Shown: positions 34,642 to 46,292, counted from the first letter of the stretch. The stretch is 64,000 nucleotides of DNA from Typhlomys cinereus (GCA_023101885.1 JALPQD010000206.1:3134954-3198953), one strand, 5' to 3'. Notes: generated by a model from the sequence alone, not told the origin. Program-made: numbers and translations.

Positions 34642-37600
34642 CTAGGAGCCACCTATTAGGGAGTACATACGGCGCTTAATTTTCTGGGTTTGGGATACTT
34701 CACTTAATATAATTCTTTCTAATGACATCCATTTCCCAGCAAATTCCAGTAATTCATCATTTTTGATGGCTGAGTAGTACTCCATTGTATAGATGTACCA
34801 CAGTTTCCTTATCCACTCGTCAACTGTTGGACATTTAGGTTGATTCCATGACTTTGCTATTGTAAACAGTGCTGCTATGAACATGGTCGAGCTTGTGCTA
34901 TCGAGGCGAACCTCTGCTGCATGGGGGGTTATTCCCAAAAGTGGGATAGCAGGGTCATATGGCATTTCAATCTTTAATTTCTTTAAGAATCTCCAGACGG
35001 CTCGCCAGAGTGGATGTATGAGCCTGCATTCCCACCAACAATGTAGGAGAGTTCCCCTCTCTCCACATCCTCTCCAACATTTGTCGTTGTTTGTATTGTG
35101 GATTTTTGCCATCCTGACCGGGGTGAGATGATATCTCAGGGAAGTTTTGATTTGCATTTCCCTGACGTCGAAGGAAGTGGAGCATTTTTTAAGATAATTG
35201 TTAGACATTTTAATTTCATCCCTGGTAAAGTTTCTTTGAAGTTCCAGGGCCCATTTTTTAATTGGGCCAGTGTTTTCCTTGGAGTTTAATTTTCTAAGTT
35301 CTTTGTGCACTCTGGACAGTAGAGCTCTATCAGATATGTGGTTAGTGAAGATTTTCTCCCATTCTGTGGGTTGCCTTTGAGCTCGTGTGACAATCTCTTT
35401 ATCTGAACAGAAGCTCTTTAATTTCACAAGATCCCAACTGTTGAGAGTTGGTAGCAGTGATTGTGCCATTGGATGTCTGTTTAGGAAGTGTTGGCCTAGC
35501 CCAATCAGCTCGAGGGAGTTCCCTATCCTTTCAACTATGGTTTTTAAAGTCTCTGGCCTGATATCAAGGTCCTTGATCCATTTGGAATTAAGTCTTGTAC
35601 ATGGTGACAAGTACGGGTCCAGCTTTAATCTTCTGCATGTGGAGATCCAGTTTTGCCAGCACCATTTGTTGAAGATGCTGTTCTTTTTCCATTGGATTCT
35701 TTGGGCCCCTTTGTCAAAGACCAAATGGCTGTAACTTTGTGGGCTTATATCTGGGTCTTCAATCCTTATCCATTGATCTGTGTGTCTATTTTGGAGCCAG
35801 TACCAGGCTGTCTTTATAACTATGGATTTGTAGTATAGACTTAGGTTTGGTATGGTAATACCTCCAGCTGTGTTTTTGTTACTCAGGATTGTTTTTGCTA
35901 TCCTGGGTCTTTTGTGTCTCCATATGAACTTTGAGATTATTTGGTCAACTTCTTTGAAGAATTGCTTTGGGAGTTTGATTGGTATAGCATTGAATCAGTA
36001 TATTGCCTTTGGTAGGATGGTCATTTTTACAATGTTGATTCTGCCAATCCAGGAACAAGGGAGGTCTTTCCACCTTCTGGTGTCTTCTGCAATTTCTTTC
36101 TTTAGGGTTTTAAAGTTTTCATTGTAAAGGTCTTTTACCTCCTTAGTTAGGTTTATACCAAGGTATTTCATTTTTTTAGGGGCTATAGTAAATGGTATTG
36201 TTTCTCTCAAGGCTTTTTCACTTCTTTCATTCTGGGCATATAGGAAGGCCTCTGATTTTTGCACATTTATTTTGTATCCTGCCACCCTGCTGAACTTCTC
36301 AATTAGTTCCAGGAACTTCCTGGTGGAGTTTTTGGGATCACTCAGGTATAAGATCATGTCATCTGCAAATAGGGATAGCTTGACTTCTTCCTTGCCGATT
36401 TGAATCCCTCTTATGTCCCTTTCTGGTCTTATGGCTTCAGCTAAGACTTCAAGTACAATATTGAATAGAAGTGGTGAGAGTGGACAGCCTTGTCTAGTTC
36501 CTGATCGAAGTGGGAATGCTTCCAATTGTTCCCCGTTGAGCATAATCCTTGCTGTGGGCTTGTTGTATACAGCTTTTATTATATTGATAAAGGTTCCTTC
36601 CATTCCTACTGTCTCTAGCATTTTGATCATAAAAGGCTGTTGGATCTTGTCAAAAGCTTTTTCTGCATCTATCGAGAGTATCATGTGGTCTTGGACTTTG
36701 GACTGGTTTACATGATGAATTACATTTATTGATTTGCGTATGTTGAACCAACCTTGTGTGCCGGGGATGAAGCCTACTTGGTCCCCATGAATGATCTTTT
36801 TAATATGTTTTTGAATCTGATTTGCTAAGACTTTGTTGAGAATCTTTGCGTCTGTGTTCATCAGGGAGATCGGCCTATAGTTTTCTTTTTTAAGTGAATC
36901 TTTATTAGGTTTTGGGATTAAAACGATATTAGCTTCATAGAAGGAATTTGGTAGTGTTCCTTCCTTTGCTATTTGATGGAACAGTTTAAGGAGTATTGGT
37001 GTTATTAACTCCTTAAATGTCTGGTAGAACTCTGTGCTGAATCCATCTGGTCCAGGACATTTTTTGGTGGGAAGATTCAAGATTACTTCCTCAATTTCCT
37101 TATATGTTATAGGACTATTTAAATAGTTCACAACTTCCTGATTCAATTTAGGTAAGTTGTGTTTACTTAGAAATTCATCCATCTCTTTTGTGTTGTCAAA
37201 CTTCACAGAGTATAAGTTTTTGAAATATGATGTTATAATTCTCTGGATTTCTTGGGTATCAGTAGTGATAACTCCATGTTCATTTCTAATTTTGTTAATT
37301 TGGGTTTTCTCTCTCTTGCTTTTGGTTATTTTAGCTAGGGGTGTATCAATCTTGTTGATTTTTTCAAAGAACCAGATTTTTGATTGGTTGATTTTTTCTA
37401 TCGTTTTCTTAGTCTCGATTTCAGATATTTCTCCCCTTATTTTGCTAATCTCTTCTCTTCTACTGCTTTTGGGAACAGATTGCTCTAGTTTCTCTAAAGC
37501 TTTAAGCTGCATTGTTAAGTTGTTTATTTCTGATGTTTCCATTTTTTGACTTGGGCATTAAGAGCTATGAACTTACCTCTTAGAACAGCTTTCATTGTGT

Positions 37601-38464
37601 CCCAGAGATTTTGGTAAGTTGTATTTTCGTTATCATTCACTTTCATGAAATCTTGAATTTCCTTTTTAATTTCTTCCTGAATCCAGTTCTCATTCAGCAT
37701 CATAGTGTTAAGTTTCCAGGAGTTAGTGTATTTTCTCTTGTTTGATGTGTTGTGGATGTCCAGCTTTAGGCCGTGGTGGTCTGATAGGGCACAGGTTAGA
37801 ATTTCAACTTTCTTGTATATGTGTAGATTCATTTTGTGGCCCAGTATGTGATCTATTTTGGAGAAAGTTCCGTGTGCTGCTGAGAAAAATGTGTATTCTT
37901 TGGTGCATGGGTGAAAAGTTCGATAGAGATCTGTGAGGTCCATTTCTTTCAGGGTTTGATTAAGTTCCAAAGTGTCTCTGTTAAGCTTTTGACCTGTTGA
38001 TCTATCCCATGTAGAGAGGGCGGTGTTGAAGTCCCCAAGAATTATCGTTTGGGGGTTGATTTCATGCTTTCGACGCTGTAGGGTTTTCTTAATGAATGTG
38101 GAGGGGCCCGTATTGGGTGCATATATGTTCAGTATTGTGAAATCTTCCTGGTGAATTGTACCTGTGACTAAAATGTAGTATCCATCCATTTCTCTTATAA
38201 TTTTCTTTAGTTTGAAGTCCACTTTTTCTGATAGCATAATGGCTACCCCTGCCTGTTTTCTGCTTCCATTTTCTTGTAGAATTGTTGACCAGCCTTTTAT
38301 TTTTAGAGCGTGCCTATCTTTTTGATGAGATGGGTTTCCTGCAGGCAGCAGATTGATGGATTGTGATTTTTAATCCAAGTTTGTAATCTGTGTCTCTTGA
38401 TCGGTGAATTAATTCAATTAACATTTAGTGTTATAATGGAGAAACTATTTTTAATTCCAGACAT
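34642..38464 (-). pseudogene. L1-2 ORF2 (endonuclease/reverse transcriptase), nearly intact
   Basis: Starts MSGIKNSFSIITLNVNGINS at 38464. The EN domain ([18 protein letters not shown]) lies in 37524-38237 and the RT domain in 35995-37542, with FADDMILYL (core codons at 36358-36369) and [14 protein letters not shown] finger motif ([15 protein letters not shown]). The C-terminal CWRGCG/HCWWEC motif and YSLIGGS end are in 34642-35724. Lesions are an extra A in a homopolymer near 38320, a frameshift near 37545 and TGA at 35995-35997 (Arg in L1-1). After this stop the frame stays open to the end. It probably cannot make full-length ORF2p, but only about three changes separate it from an open frame. 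Confidence 0.93.
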
Positions 38465-38514
38465 TTATTATGTTTAGTAGTTTTTATAAGTATATTGCTT
38501 TGCTTTTAGTGGTG

Positions 38515-39585
38515 TTATACTTGCCTTCTGTTCTCCTGGATATGCCTGTTTTTTTCTTCACGCTTGAGTATCATTTCTAGCAGTTTTTGAAGGCCTGGTT
38601 TGGTGGCCATGTATCCCTTAAAGTTGTCTTTGTGCTGGAAAATTTTTCTTTCTCCCTCGATCATGACTGATAGTTTTGCAGGGAAAATCAGCCTGGGTTG
38701 ACATTTTTGCTCATTCAATACTTGAAGTATGTCTCTCCAAGCTCTTCTTGCTTTTACTGTTTCGACTGAGAAGTCATTTGTTATTTTAATAGGTTTGCCT
38801 TTAAAAGTGACTTGTTTTTTCTCCCTTGAAGCTCTCAGCACCAGTTCTTTATCTTGAATGTGGAGTGTTTTAACTATTATTTGCCGCGGTGTGCTTCTAT
38901 TTTGGTCGTATCTGTTTGGGGTGCGGAATGCCTCTTTTATATGAATGGGCCTCTCTTTTTTTAGATGAGGAAAGTTTTCCTTGATGATCATTTGAAAAAT
39001 TTCCTCAGGGGTGGTATTTTGAGATTCTTGCTCCGGTATTCCATGAATACGCATGTTAGGCTTCTTCAGGGTGTCCCATATCTCTTGGATATTTCTCTCA
39101 AGTATCTTTTTGGCTTTAACAACCTCTTCCATTGAGCTGGTTAGTACTCCCACTTTATCTTCAAGGTCTGAAATTCTGTTTTCTGCTTCATTAGTTCTGT
39201 TGATAAGACTCTCTGTGGCGTTCTGGGTTGAAGATAACTTGTCTTTTAGCTCAGTTTTAAACTCTGCTTGAGTTTGTTTTAACTGCTCTATGCCACTTTT
39301 TGTTTCTTGCACTGTTTTTCTCAACTCCTCCAGATGTCTGTTGTGTTCCTCTTCAAAGCGATTGATTCGATTATGTAATTCCTCCCGGATTTCCTCTTTC
39401 ATAGTATTGAACATGGTAATGATCATGTTTTGAAAGTCGTTATCCTGGGTCAGGCTTTCTTGGCCTTTTTCCGCGGGTTTGTTCTTGTTGGAATCTAACA
39501 TTATGGGATTAATTTCTTCAGTGGGAAATTTGTTTACTTGAGTGTTGCTTCTCATGGATTTGCACTTTGACTTTGGCATTGTCAT
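38515..39585 (-). CDS. L1-2 ORF1p, intact RNA-binding chaperone
   Basis: 356 residues, uninterrupted. L1 ORF1p binds L1 RNA in cis as a trimer and is needed for retrotransposition. Order: basic N-terminus (MTMPKSKCKSMRSNTQ), long coiled coil about residues 45-165 with heptad-like leucines and polar residues, RRM-like region starting NMRIHGIPE, C-terminal domain with ARRAW and FPAKLSVMIEGERKIF near 300-320. Length is close to other mammalian ORF1p (about 340-370). Either Met 1 or Met 3 could start; L1-1 only has the second. The intact frame in an otherwise damaged element suggests recent insertion; expression is unknown. Confidence 0.92.
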   Translation of the reverse strand: MTMPKSKCKSMRSNTQVNKFPTEEINPIMLDSNKNKPAEKGQESLTQDNDFQNMIITMFNTMKEEIREELHNRINRFEEEHNRHLEELRKTVQETKSGIEQLKQTQAEFKTELKDKLSSTQNATESLINRTNEAENRISDLEDKVGVLTSSMEEVVKAKKILERNIQEIWDTLKKPNMRIHGIPEQESQNTTPEEIFQMIIKENFPHLKKERPIHIKEAFRTPNRYDQNRSTPRQIIVKTLHIQDKELVLRASREKKQVTFKGKPIKITNDFSVETVKARRAWRDILQVLNEQKCQPRLIFPAKLSVMIEGERKIFQHKDNFKGYMATKPGLQKLLEMILKREEKNRHIQENRRQV

Positions 39586-39982
39586 TTTAACTCTTAAGAT
39601 CTCTCAATTTCACTAAACTGAATTATTTGGCCTGGGGTACTGGTGGGCGGGGCCCGAACGGGGACTCACCTAGGGCGCGGGGTGAGGCCCGGGTGGACCG
39701 CGCGCATGTCCCGACTGGTGGAGCGGGGTGGGGTGAAAAGGGACGATGGGCGCGTCGGCGTGGAGCTATTTAACCCGAGGGCAGCTGGGGCGGGGCCCGG
39801 GCGCAGGGGGAGGTCCTCCTCATCCCTCGGCCCCCGCGCGGCTCCGGCTGGATGGCGGGAGTCAGAGCCGGGTCCCTGTGGGCTGACCTGGGGGTCCTAG
39901 AGCGCGCGGTGAGAGCCCGGCTGGATCTCGCCTACGTGTCCCGACCGGCGGAGCGGGGGGAGGGGGGGGGTGGCGAAAGGGG
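39586..39982 (-). promoter_or_regulatory. L1-2 5' UTR with two ~227-bp promoter monomers
   Basis: Very GC-rich with several CpGs. The ctag(g/a)gcgcg start recurs at 39670 and 39897 (offset 227) and the following 'gtcccgac(t/c)gg(t/c)ggagcggg' also repeats. A TATA-like 'gggttaaatagctcc' on the minus strand is at about 39764-39778. The element's 5' end falls at the same point of the monomer (tgaaaggg side) as in L1-1. Confidence 0.75.
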
Positions 39983-40234
39983 GTATGTTGGATTCTTAAG
40001 TAGCTTCATTATAGTAATATTTTTGCCTGCTTATGTATAACCCGAAATCATGCTTTAATTTGAATGTATGTAAATGTTATTGGGGTTTATGCCAACTAAC
40101 CTGAGAACACCCAGAATCTTTACAGGCTCAAGTGATCAGAGAAAAAGCACCAAGCACTCTGTTTAATATCATCATGGAAGGGGAGAATGAACTTTTAAAA
40201 GTTGCTTTCTGACTTCTACAACTCTGTGAATTAC

Positions 40235-40238
<4 letters not shown>

Positions 40239-40271
<33 letters not shown>

Positions 40272-40284
40272 TCTGTCTGTCTGT
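40239..40284. repeat. (TC)n microsatellite, unit 2
   Basis: Orthologous to 9308-9364 but shorter and interrupted ('ctcactctctctgtctgtct'). Confidence 0.9.
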
Positions 40285-40466
40285 CTATGTAAATGAGTAA
40301 AATACAGTGTAGAAGTTGAGGAAAGTAGAAATAGAAAATTCTTCATGCTATACTTGCAGATACCAGGCAAAATGTCTTAACTGTTGGAAACATTTTTCTG
40401 GACACATTTGTTGTCATGTAGAAGTACAAGAGAAGAAAGTATTAATGAAATAATAATCGTTTTGGC

Positions 40467-40894
40467 TATGATTTGCAAGATACTCCACACAAGTTAGGGC
40501 CGAAGCAATCATAATTGGACATTGCATGCCCGGCGCAATGTCCAACACACTATTGACCTCACAAAGTCTAGCATCTGCTAAAGGCACCAAGATCCTTGGA
40601 GGCAAGGGATTGACAGCCACAGTAGTGTTCCTATGCTTAAGGGGAACACAGGAAAAGGTTCAGGGAAATGCCACTGGGTCCTTGAATGTCATCAGAGAGG
40701 AGGGCCCAGAGGAGAGTCAGGCATGCACAAGAAAGGACTCTGGGAATTGGGGCGGGAGGCACGGGGGGATAGGGAGGGAGGGGTGAGGGGAGGGGGAGCA
40801 GGGGGTTCGGAGGGAGGAGGAGGGAGGGAGGGAACTGGTGTACCTATTAAGTTTTTATGAGCTGAAATAATAATAAAAATGTATTAAAAAAAGT
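40467..40894 (+). mobile_element. 5'-truncated L1, 3' UTR only (unit 2-specific, first)
   Basis: Begins 'tatgatttgcaagatactcc', includes the G-rich polypurine tract (about 40745-40835), 'acctattaagtttttatgag' and an A-rich tail. Perfect target-site duplication 'atcgttttggc' at 40456-40466 and 40895-40905. Units 1 and 3 have one copy (about 10348 and 57866). Confidence 0.92.
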
Positions 40895-41118
40895 ATCGTT
40901 TTGGCCTGAGTTATGTGGAATGAAATATATAAGAATTAATGTGAATACCCCATGCAAAATTAAGAAAAAAAGGGATTTTACCTTGACTTTTTTTCAAACC
41001 AAATGGCAATAACTTACCTAGATACTAAGGATAGAAACTGTGCCCTCATAGAGAGCAGAGAAAGCCATTTGTTCCTCATCAAGAAGAATGAAGTCTAGGA
41101 GGAGGTACAAGAATATTT

Positions 41119-41837
41119 GGTTTCCTGCTTTTATTACATCTACCCTTGAATGTGCTCTTATAACAAGACTCAAGTTTAACAGTTTTTTGTCTCTGACCAG
41201 GGGGTGACATACAGTGCCCATCAGGATGGAGTGACGGGCATTGCAGGAGCAACAAAACTGCAAAAGAAAATCAACAAACCACAATCCAGAACTTCAAAGA
41301 CTCTATATCATCCACATAGAACTAAGCCAGCCTAATCTCCCCCCATCCTGAAACTCAGGGACATCTGCGGAAGAGGGGGCGGTAAGATTGTAAGAGCAAA
41401 AAGATGGGGGGAGCAATGATTTGAAGAGTCTCCACACTAGATAGGGCTGAAGCAATCATAATAGGACTTTGCATGCCCTGTGCCATGTCCATCACACTAT
41501 TGACTTCACAAAGTCTAACATCGGCTAAAGGCACCAAGATCCTTGGAGGCAAGGGATTGATGGCCACAGTAGTGTTCCTATGCCTAAGGGGAACACAAAA
41601 AAGGGTTCAGGGAAATGCCACTGGGTCCTTTTACGTCATCGGAGAGGAGGACCAAGAGGAGAGTTAGGCACACACAATAAAGGACTCTCTGGGAATAGGG
41701 GGGGAGGCACTGAAAGATGGGGAGGGAGAGAGGGGGAGCCGGGGGTTCGGGGAGAGGAGGAGGGGGGGAGGGAACTGGTCTACCTATTAAGTTTGTATGA
41801 GCGGAAATAATAATAAAAAATGTTAAAATAAAAAAAA
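41119..41837 (+). mobile_element. 5'-truncated L1, 3' UTR only (unit 2-specific, second)
   Basis: Starts 'ggtttcctgcttttattaca' in the 3' UTR, runs through the G-rich tract (about 41700-41780) to an A-rich tail. Target-site duplication 'aagaatattt' at 41109-41118 and 41838-41847. Unit 3 reads across the site ('acaagaatattttcctgact' near 58081), as does unit 1 near 10570. Confidence 0.92.
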
Positions 41838-41847
41838 AAGAATATTT

Positions 41848-42377
41848 TCCTGACTGGAATAGACTTCCTAATGAAGCATTCCCAACTGACTTCTATGGAC
41901 TCTGCATCCCCAGGGATGTGATATCCACAGGTCCTCATTAGACCAGCTAGATTGCTATCATTCTGATCCTAGAAGTGTGTGCCCTAAAAGATCAAGAGTG
42001 AAGAAATGAACTCATTAGCATTCTTTTCCTGATCCCTGAGGCAATGATTCATCATTCAGTTTTTTCTATAATTTTTGCACAAATTGTCTTCACAGCTATT
42101 TTACACATACTGCATATTTGTTTTTTTTCACGTTGGAATAGTCTTTCATAGTCAGAAGCAAGGACCTCATAACCCAATGACAATAAGAAGCCCGATTTTG
42201 TATGGATGTGTATATATTATTTATATACATTTGCACATGATGTGATCTCTTATGTATTTTATATATAAATATGAATATAAAAATGTAAGTATATGTATGA
42301 AATATACATATATGTATATGAAATCATAACCTGCATTTGGGGGTATGAATAATAAAATTGCAAGTTTTTAAACATAT
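41848..42377. other. Non-coding spacer (unit 2)
   Basis: AT-rich, no gene recognised. Confidence 0.45.
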
Positions 42378-42655
42378 TTTACATTTATTTATTTATTTAC
42401 TTATTTATTAATTTACGTGTATCTGAGGACACCGTTTGTTCCTGTGGAGGACCAATGGTGATGTGGTAATCATCTTTGATTGCTTATACTTTTTGCTTCA
42501 CTCTGGGATTTCTGAAGATCTACTCTTTCTACAGATCCTGGGAATGTAGGCCTCTGGCACATCTTCCTGGAATTTTTTCATATGGGACCTGGGATACCAA
42601 CTCAGGACCTTCTTCCTTGGGGTAGAATAACTCCCGAGCCATCTCAACAAATCTA
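42378..42655 (-). mobile_element. Old B2-like SINE (unit 2)
   Basis: Counterpart of 11106-11395; (taaa)n tail at 42384-42410. Confidence 0.72.
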
Positions 42656-42827
42656 AAATTGCAAGTTTTAAAAAAGATACTACAAAAAGTTCTGGAGTGT
42701 TCTGAGCTTTGAATATCATTATTGTGTACAAATTGTTGAAAGCTGTACTTGGATCTCCACAGGCATATCTACTCTTCTCTCTCCCTTTTTGTCTTTGAAA
42801 TTACTAAATGAATAAATTGAAAAATAT

Positions 42828-43014
42828 TTCATTTATTTATTTTGAGAGAGGAAGAGAGATATTACATACATGCATGCCTTGGTGTATGGATGGAGGGCAA
42901 AAAGAGATTTTCAGAAATTATTTGTCTCTTCCAATATAAGGCTTCTGGGATAGAAGTCAAGCTATCAGATTTCTAAGCAAGTGACTTACTCACTGAGCCA
43001 TCTCCATTGCACCA
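42828..43014 (-). mobile_element. Second old B2-like SINE (unit 2)
   Basis: Counterpart of 11557-11748, with 'gcaatggagatggctcagtg' on the minus strand. Confidence 0.74.
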
Positions 43015-44664
43015 GATAAATTAAACTGTTTTTTTAAAAACAAAGATCCAACTCCGAAATTATGCTCCTAGATAAAAGAATGGACCAAAGTAAAGTGTGA
43101 GTGTATTTATAACCTCAGAATGGAGTTCTAGTGGCTATATCAGCTGTTCAGTTACATTCTGTGGCAGTATTCTCACCTTATGTGAGATAGTGCAGTTCTC
43201 CTTTATATATCTCATAATAACATCCCATGAAAAAGTCTCTCATAATAACATCCTATACCAAAGTCTCATACGCATCTTATATTTACACCAAACATTTAAA
43301 TGGAAAATTTAAGGAATATTTGACCATTACAATTTTAGTGGATGCTATTGTTGGTATGCAGGAAGTATGATTGTTTACCATCAAGCACGGTTGCAAAATG
43401 TTTTCTTGCCACATGGTCTGGCAAGAAAGAGAAGTAAAGATACTGAAAATATCTTGCAACCACCAGAGTCAAAAAAAAGTAAAAGGGCTGGAGATATTGA
43501 AGGGGCACCTGGGACACAGACACATTTCTAAACCCCCACCTGGCCCCTAAAGTGCATATTCCATAAAATGTTATTGTAAAGGTTTTTCCAACAGGGATTG
43601 GGATAAAAAGTTTTAAGATTTCATACAAGCTAAGATGCACAATGACAGGCTAACCATGCATGTGTTAGAAACTAAGAAATCTTAGAGGTCCGAGGCTTGC
43701 TTCAATGTCAGGAAGAGGTGGTACCATAGAATTCACTGGGCCAGGATATTTGTTTCACAAACAATGATTTTTTTAATTTGTTTCACTACAATGTAAACTT
43801 CCTTTTGCCTTAAATTCTGACTAGAAGTGTGCTGATCAAAATAATGTATAGGTTGCCATAGGTGTGCTTAAATAATTTAAACCCATATGCCTTATACATA
43901 ACAGAAAATTGGTTGATTAAAAAATGACAGGTTGCTGAAGTTACATGATAATTTTTCAGACTTAGAGTTTCAAAAAATAGCCTGTGAGAAAGTAGTTTGA
44001 ATTTGTGCTATAAAGCTGCACTTGTATTACCCCAACTCCATTAAGTACCCTCAATAAAATCAATGATACTGTGCAGCCAAGCTTATCACATGATTTCTTT
44101 TTTTAATCTAAGATAAATAAAATTTTCTTGTATCCTATTTTTCCTCTTAGGAATGTTGTGCAATAACATTCAACATAACCTTAATTTTCATGTAATGCAC
44201 TGAAATATTCTACTATACCTCATAAATGCATGCATTTTTTATTTTTCAATGGATTACATATCTCTACGCTGCAAAAATCCTTGAAACTACATTTCATTGA
44301 TTAGTCCTTGTTTCTATGAGCAGAATAAGCACATTGCATGTTGAGAGCTAAAACCACTTGTTAAATATTTTTCTTTTATCAACCAAGAATCTGTTAACAG
44401 TTTTATTTTGTATGTTAAATACCATGGGACAGGATTGTAAGATGAACAACTCAGTCAACAATTGTCTCATAAATGGTAAGAAAAATTCTACCATGATAAT
44501 AGCAAAGGTAAAGGAGAAAATTTACATGGTAAGAGGCACCATTTCCCCACAGAAAACCTCTTGGCATTTCCTGAATGAGTGGAATTAGCAATCTAAATGA
44601 ATCATATTTCAAGAGGTAACAGCAAGAGATGAAATTTAAATTGATTACTAAAATAACATTTGCA
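43015..44664. other. Non-coding spacer with empty L1-1 site (unit 2)
   Basis: Contains the uninterrupted L1-1 target near 43297-43315 ('aaatggaaaatttaaggaat'). A 76-residue frame at 44358-44588 is also open in unit 3 but not in unit 1 and has no recognised homology. Confidence 0.5.
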
Positions 44665-45970
44665 AGGCTCTGAATAATTATTGAACTCTCATTAGAACCA
44701 CGAAGAACAATTCTTTATTTATGAATTTCATTAAGGACTGAAAGTACAACTGACATCTGCTAATGATGATCTGGTAATATACTGTTTGTCCAGTAGCCAA
44801 AGTTTTTTTTTTTTAAATTGTGTTTTCTAACCGTAAGAGATCATTAAAGGCAAAGCCTATATGATGCTGTACACACAAAAATAATGGTCACCGTGGGCCA
44901 TACTACCAGTGACATGTTAGGTAAACAAATCTTTTTCTGGTCGAGAGGAAACGAAGAAAGAACACTCTGCAAGCTTCGTTCTACAAGATGAATTTCCCTA
45001 GAAAGAATCCAATGAAAATGGCTGCAATTACAACCCGTAGAGAAGGGAGAGGACTGGTGGCATTATCTCTGAAGGATGCAACCGAGGTGGATCCAGGTTT
45101 ATCTGGATGTGCTACCTTTCTGAGCCTTAAGCCTTCGTCTCTCAGGTGTCGATTTTCTTCTGATAGCTTCATCATTTCTCCCTGAACAAGTACGCTCTTC
45201 CATCAGCTCCCTCGTTTCAGTATCATTTAGTGAAACACTGTGTTGTTTTGGCAGGGGTCCATCTTGTTCAGATGCATTCAGTGGAACAGTTTTGCTAGGC
45301 TCCATATCTTTCAGTTTATCGTTTTCATTCGGCTTTTCAAACACACATCTCAATTTAGAATCCATTAATTCATCTGGTTTTGCCTCTTTCCACACAGCTT
45401 CCATATCTGAAATGTTTGGTGGAGCAAACATTGTCTGTACCAAGAACTTGTGTTTACTCTTTTCATTTGAATCATAGCCAAAAGGCTGTAGCATTACTGA
45501 AACAGTCACAGTTGACCCTGGATCAATAATCCCACTGTTGGGTCTCACACAGTACCTGAGAGGTGCTGTAGTCTTCACTTTGAAACACACTTTTCTATCA
45601 GAAGGATTTCGTAATTTAAGAATTGTAGTGACTACCTCTGTGAAGGGGCCTTTGAATTTGAGGTCTGTGGGCGGGTCGAGGACCAGGATCTGCTGGAGCT
45701 TCGCCATGGCCACGGAGGCGGACGCCATCCAAGACAGCGCAGAGTGGAGGATCGCCAGCCAGGGCGGTTCCTTGCCAGGTCTGGGGACAGTGGGGTGCAG
45801 GCTCCACAGAGCTCTGGGACTGGACTAGGCTGGCGCCTGCCAAGCCTCCGCGCCTGCCTGTGTCGCAGGTTCGAAAGGCCAAATGTTGGGTCAGCAGCTC
45901 CTGATGTCACAACTGACTCAACCCCACACCAACCGCTGCTGCCACGCGGTCTGCGATCCTGGCGCCCCAC
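44665..45970 (-). pseudogene. VAPA: VAPA processed retrocopy 2 (net -2 frameshift)
   Basis: CDS part 45728 to 44981 (748 nt against 750 expected). It is open from [13 protein letters not shown] through the whole MSP domain. A net 2-bp loss at about 45186-45195 in the [13 protein letters not shown] codons shifts the frame just before the coiled coil. The tail anchor ([17 protein letters not shown]) is still readable in the original frame. The FFAT-contact residue equivalent to M96 is Leu (KHKFLVQT), unlike copy 1. A 209-residue frame remains, without a membrane anchor. Confidence 0.92.
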
Positions 45971-46069
45971 GTGAAGGGCCCTGAGTACTTGTTAAGTATT
46001 GAAGACCTATACAAACTACCAAAGTCAGATTTCAAGACCAAGATGAAATATAAATTATGGTTTTTAGGT

Positions 46070-46255
46070 GTTTTTGTCATCCATTCCACTCTCCCCTTCT
46101 CCCCTTCCTTTCACCCCCCTCTCTTCTTCCCCTTCTCCTGGTGTTTCCCCTTTTCCCCTGCCATCCCCTGGAGCATCCTTTTATGTGGGCTTGGAACCTC
46201 CCTGAGTCCTCCACCCTAGTGAGGGTTCAGGATTTAGTGGCATAGCCCAGAGCCA
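46070..46255 (-). mobile_element. Old L1 3' UTR polypyrimidine remnant (unit 2)
   Basis: Counterpart of 22930-23150; 'ccctagtgagggttcaggat' is a closer match to the old L1 3' UTR at 8240 than in unit 1. Confidence 0.6.
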
Positions 46256-46292
46256 CTTTTGTACTACCCACTAGCATAGGAACTCTTGTTTT

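Larger units (their letters stand above)
33680..39982 (-). mobile_element. Full-length L1 retrotransposon L1-2 (unit 2-specific)
   Basis: About 6.3 kb: 5' UTR 39586-39982, intact ORF1 38515-39585, ORF2 34642-38464 with few lesions, 3' UTR 33680-34641. Target-site duplication 'gtatgttggattctt' is perfect at 33665-33679 and 39983-39997. Units 1 and 3 have the uninterrupted site (about 9054 and 57475). The perfect duplication and near-intact ORFs indicate a young insertion. The extreme 3' end differs from L1-1: 'cagctcatacaaacttatta' is replaced by an A/T mixture before the tail. Confidence 0.96.

Noticed and set aside
43335..43640. 101-residue minus-strand frame in the unit 2 spacer
   Set aside because: Not maintained in units 1 or 3 and no recognised domain.
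44358..44588. 76-residue frame shared by units 2 and 3 as a possible small gene
   Set aside because: The counterpart in unit 1 lacks the start and has a frame break; similarity is explained by recent duplication.
46057..46245. Proline/leucine-rich frame near 46100 and 62350
   Set aside because: Translation of the polypyrimidine tract of an old L1 3' UTR.
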